From CAYXDO01 sp964463485 (GTDB lineage Bacteria > Myxococcota > Kuafuiibacteriia > Kuafuiibacteriales > Kuafuiibacteriaceae), in contig CAYXDO010000036.1 in NCBI GenBank assembly GCA_964463485.1, positions 1-64,000 of the forward strand: 64,000 nt of DNA, read 5' to 3'. This document shows, in pieces, positions 26,201 through 35,858 of the stretch. A model generated the notes under the pieces. It was not told the origin of the DNA and did not search any database. It was given only the letters and a program-made list of their open reading frames with translations. Positions within the stretch are counted from its first letter, which is position 1, and each line of letters starts with the position of its first letter. A program made the position numbers and the translations under genes.

Positions 26201-26922
26201 CCGCGTTCGGGCTCGTTCTGGGTCGACTCATGGGTCTGTTTCTCCTGCTTCCAACCCTGTCCCTCGAGTCCGCTCCGGTGCGCGCGCGGCTGGCCGTGCT
26301 GTTGGGCTTGGCCTTCGGCCTCTCCTCGGCCGTGTCCGTTCCAGACCCGGAGGCGAGCTTCCTGGTGGCTTTTCTTGCGGAGGTCCTGGTCGGCGCGGCG
26401 CTGGGACTGATGGTCCGGGTCGTTTGGGCGGCCGTCGAGGGGGCTGGGGAGCTCATTGGGCTCTCCATGGGATTTGGCTTCGACCGAACCGTCGACCCCT
26501 TGGGCGGCGAGTCGGCCAGCACCGTCTCGAGAATATTCGAAATCAGCGCGTGGGCCTTCGTGCTCGTTTCGGGGGCCGATCGAGAGGTCCTCCGAGGGCT
26601 CGCCGCGAGCTACTCGGCCGTGCCTGCCGGCGCTCTGACGGATCCCTCGATGTGGTCGACGGCATTGACGTCGGGGGCCAACTCGCTCTTCGCCTCGAGC
26701 CTCCTGATTTCGGCCCCGTTGGTCTTCACGTCGTTGGCGGTCCAATTGGCGCTGGGGCTCCTGAGTCGAGTCGCGCCCGAGCTGAACGTGTTTTCGCTCG
26801 GCTTCACGATCAGCGTAGCGGTCGGAATCGTCGCCCTGTTGCTCCACGCCCCCGCGTTGTTCGTCGACCTCGGCCAGCTCGTCTGGAGCGGCAGCCAGGC
26901 CATCGGCTCGGCGCTCGAGTGA
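26197..26922 (+). CDS. fliR: Flagellar export gate protein FliR
   Basis: 241 residues from a GTG overlapping the fliQ stop. Polytopic protein with FliR blocks (GRLMGLFLLLPTLS, VRARLAVLLGLAFGLS, GELIGLSMGFGFDRTVDP, LALGLLSRVAPELNVFSLGF). One FliR subunit completes the FliP5Q4R1 gate. Confidence 0.95.
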   Translation: MTAFGLVLGRLMGLFLLLPTLSLESAPVRARLAVLLGLAFGLSSAVSVPDPEASFLVAFLAEVLVGAALGLMVRVVWAAVEGAGELIGLSMGFGFDRTVDPLGGESASTVSRIFEISAWAFVLVSGADREVLRGLAASYSAVPAGALTDPSMWSTALTSGANSLFASSLLISAPLVFTSLAVQLALGLLSRVAPELNVFSLGFTISVAVGIVALLLHAPALFVDLGQLVWSGSQAIGSALE

Positions 26923-26925
26923 GTC

Positions 26926-27960
26926 GTGGAGGAGCGCAACCATCCGGCGAGCGACCGCAAGCGAGACAAGTTTCGCGAGGAAGGTCAGATCGCCAAGAGC
27001 CGCGACCTCATGGCGTTCGGCGCGCTGCTCGGAAGTCTCATCGGTCTCGCCGTCAGCCTTACGTCATCGACCCGCGAGCTCGTCAATCTCATGACGATCG
27101 CCTTTCTCTCCGTCGAAAACGAGGGCACCGGAGTCATGGCCCGGTCGATGCAAGCTTTCATGCTCGCGGTGGGCCCAGTGTTGCTCGGAAGTACGGTCTT
27201 TTCGCTCGGGCTAGGTGTCGCGGAGACGAAGGGACCGCTCTGGGTGCCGCCCAAGCTCGATCTGACTAGGCTCGATCCGCTCCCGCGGCTGACCAGCCTC
27301 TTCGGGTCCAAGGACGGACTCATCAATCTCGGTCTGTCGATCCTCAAGATCACGGCCGTCATGGGAGCCACGGGTCTGTTGCTCCACGAGCAAGTGATTT
27401 CCTTGGTGGCCCCTGCGCCAGCGTCTCTCTCTGCGCGACTCATGTCCGGCCGTGAGCTCGTGGCGTCGATCCTCGAGCGCGGCGTCGCGTTGCTCCTATT
27501 CCTGGGCGTGGCTGACTACGCCGCGCGTTGGCTGATGCTCGAGCGCAAGATGCAAATGTCTCACGACGAGCTTCGCGACGAGCAGAAAGAGGACTCGGGC
27601 GATCCGTCGGTTCGAGCTCGGCGACGCCAGCGGGCTCGCCAGCTCGCGATGGCGCGGTCTACCAAAGACGTCCCGACCGCCGACGTCGTCGTCGTGAACC
27701 CGACTCACTTCGCCGTCGCGTTGAAATATGTCGGCGGCAAGATGCGAGCTCCGCGCGTCGTGGCCAAGGGTGTGGACGAAAACGCTGTCCAGATCCGACG
27801 AATTGCTACGACGGCGGGCGTTCCCATTCAGTCGGAGCCACCGCTCGCGCGTGCGCTGTTTGCGCGCGTCGCCGTGGGTCGCGAAGTCCCTCCCGATTTG
27901 TACCAAGCGGTCGCGGTCGTCCTGGCCACCGTCTACAGGATGCGAGGTAAGACCGCGTGA
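26926..27960 (+). CDS. flhB: Flagellar export switch protein FlhB
   Basis: 344 residues from a GTG at 26926. Four membrane helices. The cytoplasmic domain carries the autocleavage site NPTH (about residue 255), where cleavage by FliK interaction changes substrate class. Also visible are ERKMQMSHDELRDEQKEDSGDP and APRVVAKGVDENAVQIRRIA. Full length. Confidence 0.97.
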   Translation: MEERNHPASDRKRDKFREEGQIAKSRDLMAFGALLGSLIGLAVSLTSSTRELVNLMTIAFLSVENEGTGVMARSMQAFMLAVGPVLLGSTVFSLGLGVAETKGPLWVPPKLDLTRLDPLPRLTSLFGSKDGLINLGLSILKITAVMGATGLLLHEQVISLVAPAPASLSARLMSGRELVASILERGVALLLFLGVADYAARWLMLERKMQMSHDELRDEQKEDSGDPSVRARRRQRARQLAMARSTKDVPTADVVVVNPTHFAVALKYVGGKMRAPRVVAKGVDENAVQIRRIATTAGVPIQSEPPLARALFARVAVGREVPPDLYQAVAVVLATVYRMRGKTA

Positions 27961-30059
27961 CTCCGGTGACGGCGAATAGCGGCCTGAGTTATCGCGCGGC
28001 GATCTCTTCCTTGGTGGAGCCGGGGAATGCGGTGGCGATCGTCGTCGTGGCGATCCTCGGCGTGATGCTGGTCCCGCTTCCTCCGCTCGTGCTGGACCTA
28101 TTGCTTGCCACTAGTCTCGGACTCTCTCTCTTGGTCTTCCTACTCTCGCTCCACATCGAGCGGCCGCTCGAGTTCAGCGCGTTCTCGTCCGTGCTGCTGA
28201 TCGTCACGTTGTTTCGACTCGCCCTGAACGTAGCCTCCACCCGAATCATCCTCTTGCACGGAAGCGATGGGACGGACGCGGCAGGGCGAGTGATCGAAGC
28301 GTTCGGCCAACTCGTCGTTGGCGGAGATGCGGTGGTCGGCGGGATCGTCTTCGTCATTCTCATCATCATCAACTTCGTCGTGGTGACGAAGGGAGCTGGA
28401 CGCATCGCGGAGGTCGCCGCGCGATTCACCCTGGACGCGATGCCCGGCAAGCAGATGGCGATCGACGCCGACTTGGCGGCGGGAGCGTTGACGCGCGAGG
28501 AAGCCATCGAGCGACGAAAGACCGTGCAGTCCGAGGCGGACTTCTTCGGCTCGATGGACGGTGCGAGCAAGTTCGTTCGTGGCGACGCGATCGCTGGCCT
28601 TCTGATCACCGGAATCAACATCGTAGGTGGGTTCGTGGTGGGTGTGTTGCGGCACGAGATGCCGATCGAGCAGGCGGCGAAGACTTACATGGTGCTGTCG
28701 GTGGGTGATGGTTTGGTCTCGCAGGTTCCGGCGCTTCTGACTTCGGTGGCCGCAGGTTTGGTGACTACGCGCGCGGCCGCTGGCGGCGCGCTCGGTGAGA
28801 CGGTGCAGAAGCAAGTCTTCGGCGCCCGGCAACCTGCGGCGATCGGCGCCGCGGTTCTGGGGATCCTCGCGGTGGTTCCTGGAATGCCGCACTTCTCCTT
28901 CTTCGCGCTGGCAGCGTCGCTCGGATATCTCGCCTACTCGCTTCGCAAGGCGGAGGCGGTTCCTGCCGAGGAGAGCGAAACGGAGGGTCCCGAAGTCGAG
29001 CGGATGCAGCTCGCGGCGAGTCTGCCGCTCGATGTCCTCGAGGTCGAGGTGGGTTATGAGCTCGTCCCACTCGTCGACGCGCGAGAGGGTTCGCTCCTCA
29101 AACGCATCGCGGGCATTCGAAAGCAAATCGCGGAGGATCTCGGCCTCGTGGTCCCGCCGATTCACGTCCGAGACAGTCTGCGACTCCGTCCTTCCGAATA
29201 TCGCGTTCGCTGTTCGGGGGGCGAGATCGGGCGCGGAGACGTCAAAGTCGGCCGCCTCCTCGCCATCAATCCAGGCGACGCGATCGCCGACGTACCCGGA
29301 ACCAAGTTCGTGGAGCCTGCCTTCGGGCTCGACGCGCTCTGGATCGCCTCGCACGATCGCGACCGCGCCGAGTTGGGGGGCTTCACGGTCGTCGACCCGG
29401 CCACCGTCATCGCAACTCACCTCGGTGAGGTCCTGAAGAGCCATGCCCACGAGCTCCTTGGCCGCCGAGAAGTCCAAGACCTCGTCGATATCCACCGCGC
29501 CGACAATGCGAAGGTCATCGAGGAGCTCATTCCGAGCCAGCTGCCGCTCGCCAAGCTCGTCAAGGTGTTGAAGAACTTGCTCGCCGAGCGAGTCTCCATT
29601 CGTGACTTCCGCACGATCCTCGAAGCGCTCGCCGACAATGCCGCCGAGGTGAAGGATCCCGAGCGACTCACCGAGCTCGTTCGGCAGCGCCTGTCGCGGC
29701 AACTGACCCAAAAGCACCGGAGCCCCGAGGGTGAGTTGCCCGCGCTCGTGCTCTCGACGGAGCTCGAGTCCGCGTTCCGGCGGATGCAGGGCTCCGCGGG
29801 GGCTGGACCTGTCGACTCCCAAGATCTGTCGAGAGTCCTTTCGGCCTTCGAGAGCGCGAGCGCGCTCTCCGCACGCGGGTCGGTGACTCCGGTCGTGCTG
29901 ACGCCTGCGGACGTGCGCCGCACGGTGGCGACCTTCGCTTCGCGGCACATGCCCGGCGTGGGCGTGCTCAGCTTCAGAGAGTTGGATCCGTCCGCGGTGG
30001 TCAAGAACCTGGGAGTCATCGGCGGTCCGGTGAGTCGCGGCGAGCGACGAGTCGAGTGA
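27957..30059 (+). CDS. flhA: Flagellar export protein FlhA
   Basis: 700 residues from a GTG overlapping the flhB stop. The N-terminal half has about eight membrane helices and the FHIPEP signature region (RITLFRLALNVASTRIIL-type, AGRIAEVAARFTLDAMPGKQMAID). The C-terminal cytoplasmic domain, which forms the nonameric ring, starts near 330 (LEVEVGYELVPLVD, RIAGIRKQIAEDLGLVVPPIHVRDS). It binds chaperone-substrate complexes. Confidence 0.97.
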   Translation: MTPVTANSGLSYRAAISSLVEPGNAVAIVVVAILGVMLVPLPPLVLDLLLATSLGLSLLVFLLSLHIERPLEFSAFSSVLLIVTLFRLALNVASTRIILLHGSDGTDAAGRVIEAFGQLVVGGDAVVGGIVFVILIIINFVVVTKGAGRIAEVAARFTLDAMPGKQMAIDADLAAGALTREEAIERRKTVQSEADFFGSMDGASKFVRGDAIAGLLITGINIVGGFVVGVLRHEMPIEQAAKTYMVLSVGDGLVSQVPALLTSVAAGLVTTRAAAGGALGETVQKQVFGARQPAAIGAAVLGILAVVPGMPHFSFFALAASLGYLAYSLRKAEAVPAEESETEGPEVERMQLAASLPLDVLEVEVGYELVPLVDAREGSLLKRIAGIRKQIAEDLGLVVPPIHVRDSLRLRPSEYRVRCSGGEIGRGDVKVGRLLAINPGDAIADVPGTKFVEPAFGLDALWIASHDRDRAELGGFTVVDPATVIATHLGEVLKSHAHELLGRREVQDLVDIHRADNAKVIEELIPSQLPLAKLVKVLKNLLAERVSIRDFRTILEALADNAAEVKDPERLTELVRQRLSRQLTQKHRSPEGELPALVLSTELESAFRRMQGSAGAGPVDSQDLSRVLSAFESASALSARGSVTPVVLTPADVRRTVATFASRHMPGVGVLSFRELDPSAVVKNLGVIGGPVSRGERRVE

Positions 30060-30063
30060 GGAG

Positions 30064-31272
30064 ATGGCGATGGACCTGCTTCAGTTCGAAGGCGACGACA
30101 TGAGACAAATCCTCGAAACCGTCAAGCAGGAGCTTGGCTCCGATGCGGTGATCATCTCGACCAAGAGAGTCGAGGCGGGGTGGCCTTTCTCCAGATCTCG
30201 GATGGAGGTTACGGCGGTGCGAGGGAGCGACCCCGGGCCCCGCGGAGGTGGTCACTCCGGATCGAGCCCGACGGAGCCCAGCGAAGGAGTGCGACGAATT
30301 CGCGGAAATGGGTACGCCGGGCCGAGCCTCTCGACCGAGGTCGACGACGATCGGCGGCTCATCGGGACCGTGAGCCCATCCTCAGAAGAGCGGAAGCTCG
30401 GTTTGCGCGGCGCGCACGGCTCGGAATCCCACCGCCGCTCGAGCACGACCTTCGGCGTCCCGCCCGAGCGCACGCAGTCTGCGGCGGATCGCGAGAGAGT
30501 TCTCGTACGACTTCTGGAGCGGGCCGACGTCGAGGAGCGAATGGCGGCGTTTCTGGCGTCGCGAGCTGCCGAGGAGACTCATGGCACCGAGACCGAGCGT
30601 CTCGAGCGAGTGGTGGCAGACACCCTCGGTGAGCTGCGTTGGGTCGCCAACAAACGAGTCATGGCCCTCGCGGGTCCCACCGGCGCCGGAAAGACCACCA
30701 CGATCGCCAAGATCGCCGCGACGGCCGCGCTCGTTCACGACCAGAAGGTCGGACTCATCACCCTCGATACCTTCCGAATCGGCGCGGTCGATCAGCTCCG
30801 CCAATACGCCGACCTCATTGGGGTCCCTCTCCACGTGGCGCGCACCGAGCGAGAGCTCCTCGCCGCGGTCGAGCGCCTGAAGAGCGTCGATCTGATCTTG
30901 ATCGACACTGCCGGTCGAAGTCCCGGCGACAGGGACCAGGTGAGTCAGCTGAGTATCTCGCTCGAGGCTGTAGGCGCCGAGATTCATCTCGTGATTCCGG
31001 CGTCCACGCGACAGCTGGAGCTGTCCGAGATCTCGAGAAGGTACGCGCCGTTGGCGCCGAAGGCGTGCGTCTTCACCAAGCTGGACGAGAGTGTGTCGCT
31101 CGGGACGTTGCTCAATGTCCGCGGTCGTCCGATCTCGTTCGTGACTTTCGGGCAAAGAGTCCCCGAGGACTTCGCGCCCTTCGAACCGGCTCGTTACGCG
31201 CGGGAGCTCGTTCGGTCGATTCGACCCGCTCGGCCCGCGTCCATCGGCGGTGAGGAGATCGTTCGATGCTGA
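30064..31272 (+). CDS. flhF: Flagellar SRP-type GTPase FlhF
   Basis: 402 residues (ATG 30064; the ATG at 30070 is also possible). The N-terminal domain (FEGDDMRQILETVKQELGSDAVIIST) is followed by a variable, basic linker. The SRP GTPase NG domain comes next, with G1 AGPTGAGKTTTIAKIAA (about 203), LITLDTFRIGAVDQLRQYA and G3 LILIDTAGRSPGD. FlhF sets the place and number of flagella at the pole with FlhG, which suggests a polar flagellum. Confidence 0.96.
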   Translation: MAMDLLQFEGDDMRQILETVKQELGSDAVIISTKRVEAGWPFSRSRMEVTAVRGSDPGPRGGGHSGSSPTEPSEGVRRIRGNGYAGPSLSTEVDDDRRLIGTVSPSSEERKLGLRGAHGSESHRRSSTTFGVPPERTQSAADRERVLVRLLERADVEERMAAFLASRAAEETHGTETERLERVVADTLGELRWVANKRVMALAGPTGAGKTTTIAKIAATAALVHDQKVGLITLDTFRIGAVDQLRQYADLIGVPLHVARTERELLAAVERLKSVDLILIDTAGRSPGDRDQVSQLSISLEAVGAEIHLVIPASTRQLELSEISRRYAPLAPKACVFTKLDESVSLGTLLNVRGRPISFVTFGQRVPEDFAPFEPARYARELVRSIRPARPASIGGEEIVRC

Positions 31273-32168
31273 TGAATGGAGATCAAGCAGAGACGCTACG
31301 CGCGATGTCTCGTCGCGCTTCCAGAGGCGGGCTGGTCGGTTTGCCAGTGCTGGTCCGACCGCAGCCGCAAGTGATCGCGGTGGTGAGCGGCAAAGGCGGA
31401 GTGGGCAAGACCAACCTCGTCGCCAACCTCGCCATCGCCTTCGCGCGGACCGGATCCCGAGTGCTCGCCCTCGATGGAGACATCGGCACGGCTAACCTCG
31501 ATCTCGCGCTAGGGGTGCAGGCCCGCGGTGTCATCACCGACGTGCTCTCGGGTGCCAAGCGGATCGAAGACGCGCTGACGCCCGGGCCTGAAGGGTTGTT
31601 CGTCCTACCCGCGAGCAGCGGTGAGTATGATTTGGCCAATCTCAGCGACCGGGACCGAGGTCTGATCTTCGACTCGATCGAAGGATTGTCCGACAAGTTC
31701 GACGTCCTCTTGATCGACTGCGCCTCGGGGATCGGCGCGAACGCAGTGAGCTTTGGAAGCGCGGCCCAACGTGTCCTCCTCGTCGCGTCTCCGGAGCCGA
31801 CCTCGCTCGCAGACGCTTATGCGACCGTCAAAGTTCTGTCATCTCACGGAGCGGTCCGAAGGGTGCAAGTCGTCGCCAGCATGGTCTCGAGTCCGGCCGA
31901 AGGTGAAGATGTGTTTCGAAGGCTCTGCGTCCTGGCGGATCGATTTCTCGACGTGAGTGTCGAGTACCTCGGCGCGCTGATCAACGACCCAGCCGTGCCC
32001 GCGTCGATTCGAACGGGCGTGCCGCTCCTGGTGCGATCACCTGCGTCACCCGCCGCGATCGGCGTGGCTCAGATCGCGCGAAAGCTCGCGCTGGACGAGC
32101 ACTTCGAGCCGGTATCCGGGGCCGTTCGGCTCTTCTGGCGTCGCGTGCTCGCAGAGAGGTCGTCATGA
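31266..32168 (+). CDS. flhG: Flagellar number regulator FlhG (MinD-like ATPase)
   Basis: 300 residues, 7-base overlap with flhF. The N-terminal DQAETLRAMSR is the DQA-x-x-LR helix known to activate FlhF. Deviant Walker A KGGVGKTN (about 43-50), LDGDIGTANLDLALG and LLIDCASGIGANAVSF show the MinD/ParA fold. The C-terminal membrane-targeting helix is weak. It limits flagellar number. Confidence 0.96.
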   Translation: MLMNGDQAETLRAMSRRASRGGLVGLPVLVRPQPQVIAVVSGKGGVGKTNLVANLAIAFARTGSRVLALDGDIGTANLDLALGVQARGVITDVLSGAKRIEDALTPGPEGLFVLPASSGEYDLANLSDRDRGLIFDSIEGLSDKFDVLLIDCASGIGANAVSFGSAAQRVLLVASPEPTSLADAYATVKVLSSHGAVRRVQVVASMVSSPAEGEDVFRRLCVLADRFLDVSVEYLGALINDPAVPASIRTGVPLLVRSPASPAAIGVAQIARKLALDEHFEPVSGAVRLFWRRVLAERSS

Positions 32169-32887
32169 GCGCCCTCCCAGAGTCCGTCACGCGCAAAGAT
32201 CGGGGGTCCGCGGCTGAGTATGTCCCGCTGGTCAAACGAGTGGCGAAACAAGTGGCGCGCCGACTGCCGTCACACGTAGGGCTCGATGACCTGGTAGGCG
32301 CTGGCTTGGTGGGTTTGCTGGAGGCCTACGATCGATACGATGGACGCGATTCGGTTCGCTTCGAGCAATTTGCCGAGTTTCGGATTCGGGGAGCGATCCT
32401 CGACGAGCTCCGACGGCGCGACGTGATGGCTCGGGATGCTCGCGGCGAGGCCAAACGGATCGAGGCGACGCTCGGCGCGCTCGAGGGAGAGCTAGGGCGT
32501 CAGGCCGAGGAGGAGGAGCTCGCGGAGAAGTTGGGGTTGGACGTGAATGCCCTGCGCAAGAAGCTCGAGCGAGTCGCTCCGGTCCGCGTGCTGAACATCG
32601 ACGAAGTCCTCGACCGACCATCCTCAGAGCGAGGACCGTCGGAGCAGGTCGAAACCAAGGAGCTAGTCGCCCGGCTCGCCGAGGCCATCGCGCAACTCAA
32701 GCCCCGTCATCAGCAAGTCCTCGCGCTCTACTATCAGGAGGACTTCACGCTCAAACAGATCGGTGAGGTCTTGGACGTGACCGAGTCCCGCGTCTCCCAG
32801 ATCCTCTCCGAGGCGACTCTTCGGCTTCGGAGTCTGCTCGGCGTCGAGGCGGCGGTCAGTCGAAGGGGGAGTCGCGGTGGGCGCTGA
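32165..32887 (+). CDS. fliA: RNA polymerase sigma-28 factor FliA
   Basis: 240 residues, ATGA overlap with flhG. Region 2 is at about 20-95 (GLDDLVGAGLVGLLEAYDRYD, RIRGAILDELRRRDVM), then region 3, then region 4 helix-turn-helix (LYYQEDFTLKQIGEVLDVTESRVSQILSEA). It directs late flagellar genes and is held by FlgM, encoded downstream. A matching promoter is seen before flbD-motAB. Confidence 0.96.
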   Translation: MSALPESVTRKDRGSAAEYVPLVKRVAKQVARRLPSHVGLDDLVGAGLVGLLEAYDRYDGRDSVRFEQFAEFRIRGAILDELRRRDVMARDARGEAKRIEATLGALEGELGRQAEEEELAEKLGLDVNALRKKLERVAPVRVLNIDEVLDRPSSERGPSEQVETKELVARLAEAIAQLKPRHQQVLALYYQEDFTLKQIGEVLDVTESRVSQILSEATLRLRSLLGVEAAVSRRGSRGGR

Positions 32888-33599
32888 GGCACTCTACTCC
32901 GCTCTATCCGGGGCGGTGGCGAGAGAGCGAGCGCTCGAGGTCGTCTCGAACAACCTCGCGAACTCGTCGACCTCGGGATACATGGCCCAGCGCTCGACGT
33001 TCGCCGAAGTCCTGGCCGAGTCCGTGAACGATGAGGCCGTGGTCGGAGGCTCCCAAGTCTCCATCGGCGAAAGCCGGCTGGACACCCGCGTCGGTCCTCT
33101 TCATCAAACCGATCGGGCGCTCGACGCCGCACTTCCGGAAGGGGGCTTCTTCGTGGTGTCGACGCCTTCGGGCGAGCGCTTCACCCGCGCCGGGTCGTTC
33201 CAGGTCGCGCCTGACGGCCTGCTGGTGAACGCCTCCGGCTTGCCTGTCCTCGGCAGGGCAGGGCCCATTCACCTCGAGGGCGGAGGCCTCGTGAAGATCG
33301 AACCCTCCGGCGCGGTGAGCGTCGACGGGTCGACTGTCGACACGCTGCGGATCGTCACCTTCGAGCGACCCTCTGCGCTCATCCCGGAAGGTGAGTCGCT
33401 CCATCGCGCTCCCGATGCACTCACGCCGCTCGAATCCGAGCAGCCCGTCGCGAGCGGCGCGCTCGTCGGCAGCAACGCGAACCCGATCCGAGCGATGACC
33501 GAGCTCGTCGCGGTCTCCCGCGCCTTCGAGATTTACAACCGAGCCATCGAGACGGTGAGCGCCGTCGATCAGACGGCCATCAACAAGATCATCGGATAG
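32877..33599 (+). CDS. flgF: Flagellar proximal rod protein FlgF
   Basis: 240 residues from a GTG, overlapping fliA by 11 bases. The rod N-terminus ARERALEVVSNNLANSSTSGYMAQRS and a FlgG-like C-terminus (NPIRAMTELVAVSRAFEIYNRAIETV) are clear. It is placed directly before flgG, so FlgF is the best call, although it is a FlgG-type protein by sequence. Confidence 0.9.
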   Translation: MGAEALYSALSGAVARERALEVVSNNLANSSTSGYMAQRSTFAEVLAESVNDEAVVGGSQVSIGESRLDTRVGPLHQTDRALDAALPEGGFFVVSTPSGERFTRAGSFQVAPDGLLVNASGLPVLGRAGPIHLEGGGLVKIEPSGAVSVDGSTVDTLRIVTFERPSALIPEGESLHRAPDALTPLESEQPVASGALVGSNANPIRAMTELVAVSRAFEIYNRAIETVSAVDQTAINKIIG

Positions 33600-33609
33600 G
33601 AGGCTGAAG

Positions 33610-34389
33610 ATGCTGAGATCGATGAATACGGCGGCCAGCGGCATGGAGGCTCAAGAGCTCAAGGTCGACCTGATCGCGCACAACCTGGCCAATGTGAATA
33701 CGACGGGCTTCAAGAAGGCGCGCGCCGAGTTTCAGGACTTGCTCTACGAGTCGGTCAAGACCGTCAGCGGAAAGGACGGTGAGGCTGCGCCGGTGGGCCT
33801 AGAAGTCGGTCAGGGCGTCCGCGCGAGCGCGACTTTGCGCGAGTTCACGCCGGGAGCGCTTCGGCAGACGGGTCAGACCCTGGACGTAGCCATCGAAGGC
33901 GCCGGCTTTCTGCAGGTGCGGCGCCCCAATGGGCAGCTCGGATATACGCGCGACGGGTCCCTCAAGATGGACGCGGGTGGCCGCCTCGTCACCTCTGACG
34001 GAAATCCCATCGAACCCGCCATTACCCTTCCCGATCGCGCTCAGAAGATCGCCATCGCCGCCGACGGTACCGTGTCGGCGATCGTGGGTGAGTCTACCGA
34101 CCCGGTCGACCTGGGACGAGTCCAGCTGGCTGACTTTGCGAACGCCTCGGGCCTCGTGCCCCTCGGTCACAATATGTTCGAAGCCAGCGCCTCCGCCGGA
34201 CCGGCAATCGTGGGGAACGCGGGCACGGAAGGGTTCGGGACGCTGAGTCAAGGTTACCTCGAGGCGTCCAACGTGAAGGTCGTCGAGGAGATGATCGAGC
34301 TGATCGCGACCCAGAGAGCGTACGAGACGAGCTCGCGCGTAATTCAGGCCGCAGACGAGATGTTGCGCACCACTGCGCAACTCAGGTGA
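33610..34389 (+). CDS. flgG: Flagellar distal rod protein FlgG
   Basis: 259 residues, well-placed AGGAGG site upstream. The diagnostic N-terminus is MLRSMNTAASGMEAQELKVD, followed by LANVNTTGFKKARAEFQDLLYE. The C-terminus is YLEASNVKVVEEMIELIATQRAYE. Length is as in other bacteria. Confidence 0.98.
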   Translation: MLRSMNTAASGMEAQELKVDLIAHNLANVNTTGFKKARAEFQDLLYESVKTVSGKDGEAAPVGLEVGQGVRASATLREFTPGALRQTGQTLDVAIEGAGFLQVRRPNGQLGYTRDGSLKMDAGGRLVTSDGNPIEPAITLPDRAQKIAIAADGTVSAIVGESTDPVDLGRVQLADFANASGLVPLGHNMFEASASAGPAIVGNAGTEGFGTLSQGYLEASNVKVVEEMIELIATQRAYETSSRVIQAADEMLRTTAQLR

Positions 34390-34396
34390 GGCAGTC

Positions 34397-35167
34397 ATGA
34401 CTTACATCGACACGAGCCCAGGCCCCTGCCTCACCCGTGCGGCGTGCTGCTCTGCGCTGGTCCTCTTGGTGACCTTCGGTCCCACCGGCTCGGCGTCTGC
34501 CATGGCTCCCACCTCCATCGAAGTCGACTCAGACCGCGTCGTGCTCGGGGACATCGTCCGCGACGTCCCGGTGGCCTTGGCAGACGTAGATCTCGGTCCC
34601 GCGCCCGAGCCGGGGCACGCGGTAACTCTGAGTAAGAAGCAAATCGAGGCGAGACTCGCGATGGCCATGGTCGACCGGGATGGCGTGAAGATCCCCAAGC
34701 TCGTGACGATCTCGCGACCCGGACAGACGATCGCCGAGCCACACCTGAAAGGGATCATCGCCGACGCGCTGAACGAGATCCTCCCAGCGGGCGTCACTCT
34801 GGGCGAGGTGAGAGCGTTCGGCGGGCTAGTGCTCGGCCGGGGCCCCATTCTCGTCGAGACGGTCTTACCGGCTCGCCTGCACTCGGGCTTCGTGTCGGTC
34901 TGGGTCAAGGTGACGGCCGGATCGAGCAGCCGGAAGCTGCCCGTCACCATCGAGCTCTTCGTGCCGAAGGCCGAGGAAGCGGCGCTCGTGAAGCGCGGTG
35001 ATCGTGTTCAGCTCGTGATTCGAACGGTGAGTATGACCATCCGCGCGTTCGGCATCGCTCAGAACGAGGCGTCGGCCGGGCAGCTCGTGAACGTCCTGCC
35101 AACTCAGGGCCGAAAAATCGTCGCGGGTCGCGTGGTCGCCAAGGACGAGGTCGAGGTGGTGCCGTGA
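34397..35167 (+). CDS. flgA: Flagellar P-ring assembly chaperone FlgA
   Basis: 256 residues with a signal peptide ending near GSASA. The C-terminal SAF domain is recognisable (KRGDRVQLVIRTVSMTIRAFGIAQNEASAGQLVNVLPTQGRKIVAGRVV). It works in the periplasm to help FlgI polymerise. The next gene starts with GTG overlapping its stop. Confidence 0.93.
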   Translation: MTYIDTSPGPCLTRAACCSALVLLVTFGPTGSASAMAPTSIEVDSDRVVLGDIVRDVPVALADVDLGPAPEPGHAVTLSKKQIEARLAMAMVDRDGVKIPKLVTISRPGQTIAEPHLKGIIADALNEILPAGVTLGEVRAFGGLVLGRGPILVETVLPARLHSGFVSVWVKVTAGSSSRKLPVTIELFVPKAEEAALVKRGDRVQLVIRTVSMTIRAFGIAQNEASAGQLVNVLPTQGRKIVAGRVVAKDEVEVVP

Positions 35168-35847
35168 GGACGTCGGGCTGGGCGAGTGTGGTGCTCCTCG
35201 GACTGACCGCTTGTGTGCGACATATCTATCCGATCAACGAGAAGTCTCGGACGTACGAACCTGGCTCCTACGAGCGCGGCGACGACCGGCGAAGCCCGGG
35301 CTCCCTGTTCGCCGATGGCGGTGGATTGTTCGAAGACTCTCGAGCGCGGGCCGTGGGGGACATTCTCACCATCCGAATTTCCGAGCGTCAGGACGGAAAC
35401 AGGGAGGCGTCCACGAGGACCTCGAGGGAGTCGGAGCTGAGCCTCGGAGTCCCTGCCTTCTTCGCCGCCATGCAGAAGCTCGCAGAAGCCAATCCGGGCC
35501 TCGATCCGAGCAAGCTCTTGGCCACGACTTCGAGCGAGGACTTCGAAGGTGGCGGCTCGACACGCAGGTCCGGCCGAATCGAAGCGACTCTCCCAGTCTT
35601 CATCAAACAGAGGCTCCCGAACGGTGACTTCTTCGTCGAGGGAGATAAGGTCTTGCTCCTCAACGAGGAGGAGACTCACCTCTACGTGAGCGGAGTGGTT
35701 CGTCCGCTCGACATCGAGCCGGACAACTCGATTCCTTCCGACCGTCTCGCGGATGTGGAGCTCGAGTACACCGGTCGAGGCGTGCTCGCCGAGCGAAGCA
35801 GCCCTGGTTGGCTCAGCCGCATTCTCGACTACGTTTGGCCATTCTGA
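35164..35847 (+). CDS. flgH: Flagellar L-ring lipoprotein FlgH
   Basis: 227 residues from a GTG. The lipobox LTAC (LLGLTACVRH) gives a lipidated N-terminus. The FlgH core includes SLFADGGGLFEDSRARAVGDILTIRISE, LPVFIKQRLPNGDFFVEGDKVLLLNEE and VVRPLDIEPDNSIPSDRLADVELEY. It forms the outer-membrane ring. Confidence 0.97.
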   Translation: MRTSGWASVVLLGLTACVRHIYPINEKSRTYEPGSYERGDDRRSPGSLFADGGGLFEDSRARAVGDILTIRISERQDGNREASTRTSRESELSLGVPAFFAAMQKLAEANPGLDPSKLLATTSSEDFEGGGSTRRSGRIEATLPVFIKQRLPNGDFFVEGDKVLLLNEEETHLYVSGVVRPLDIEPDNSIPSDRLADVELEYTGRGVLAERSSPGWLSRILDYVWPF

Positions 35848-35858
35848 TGGGAGGTCGT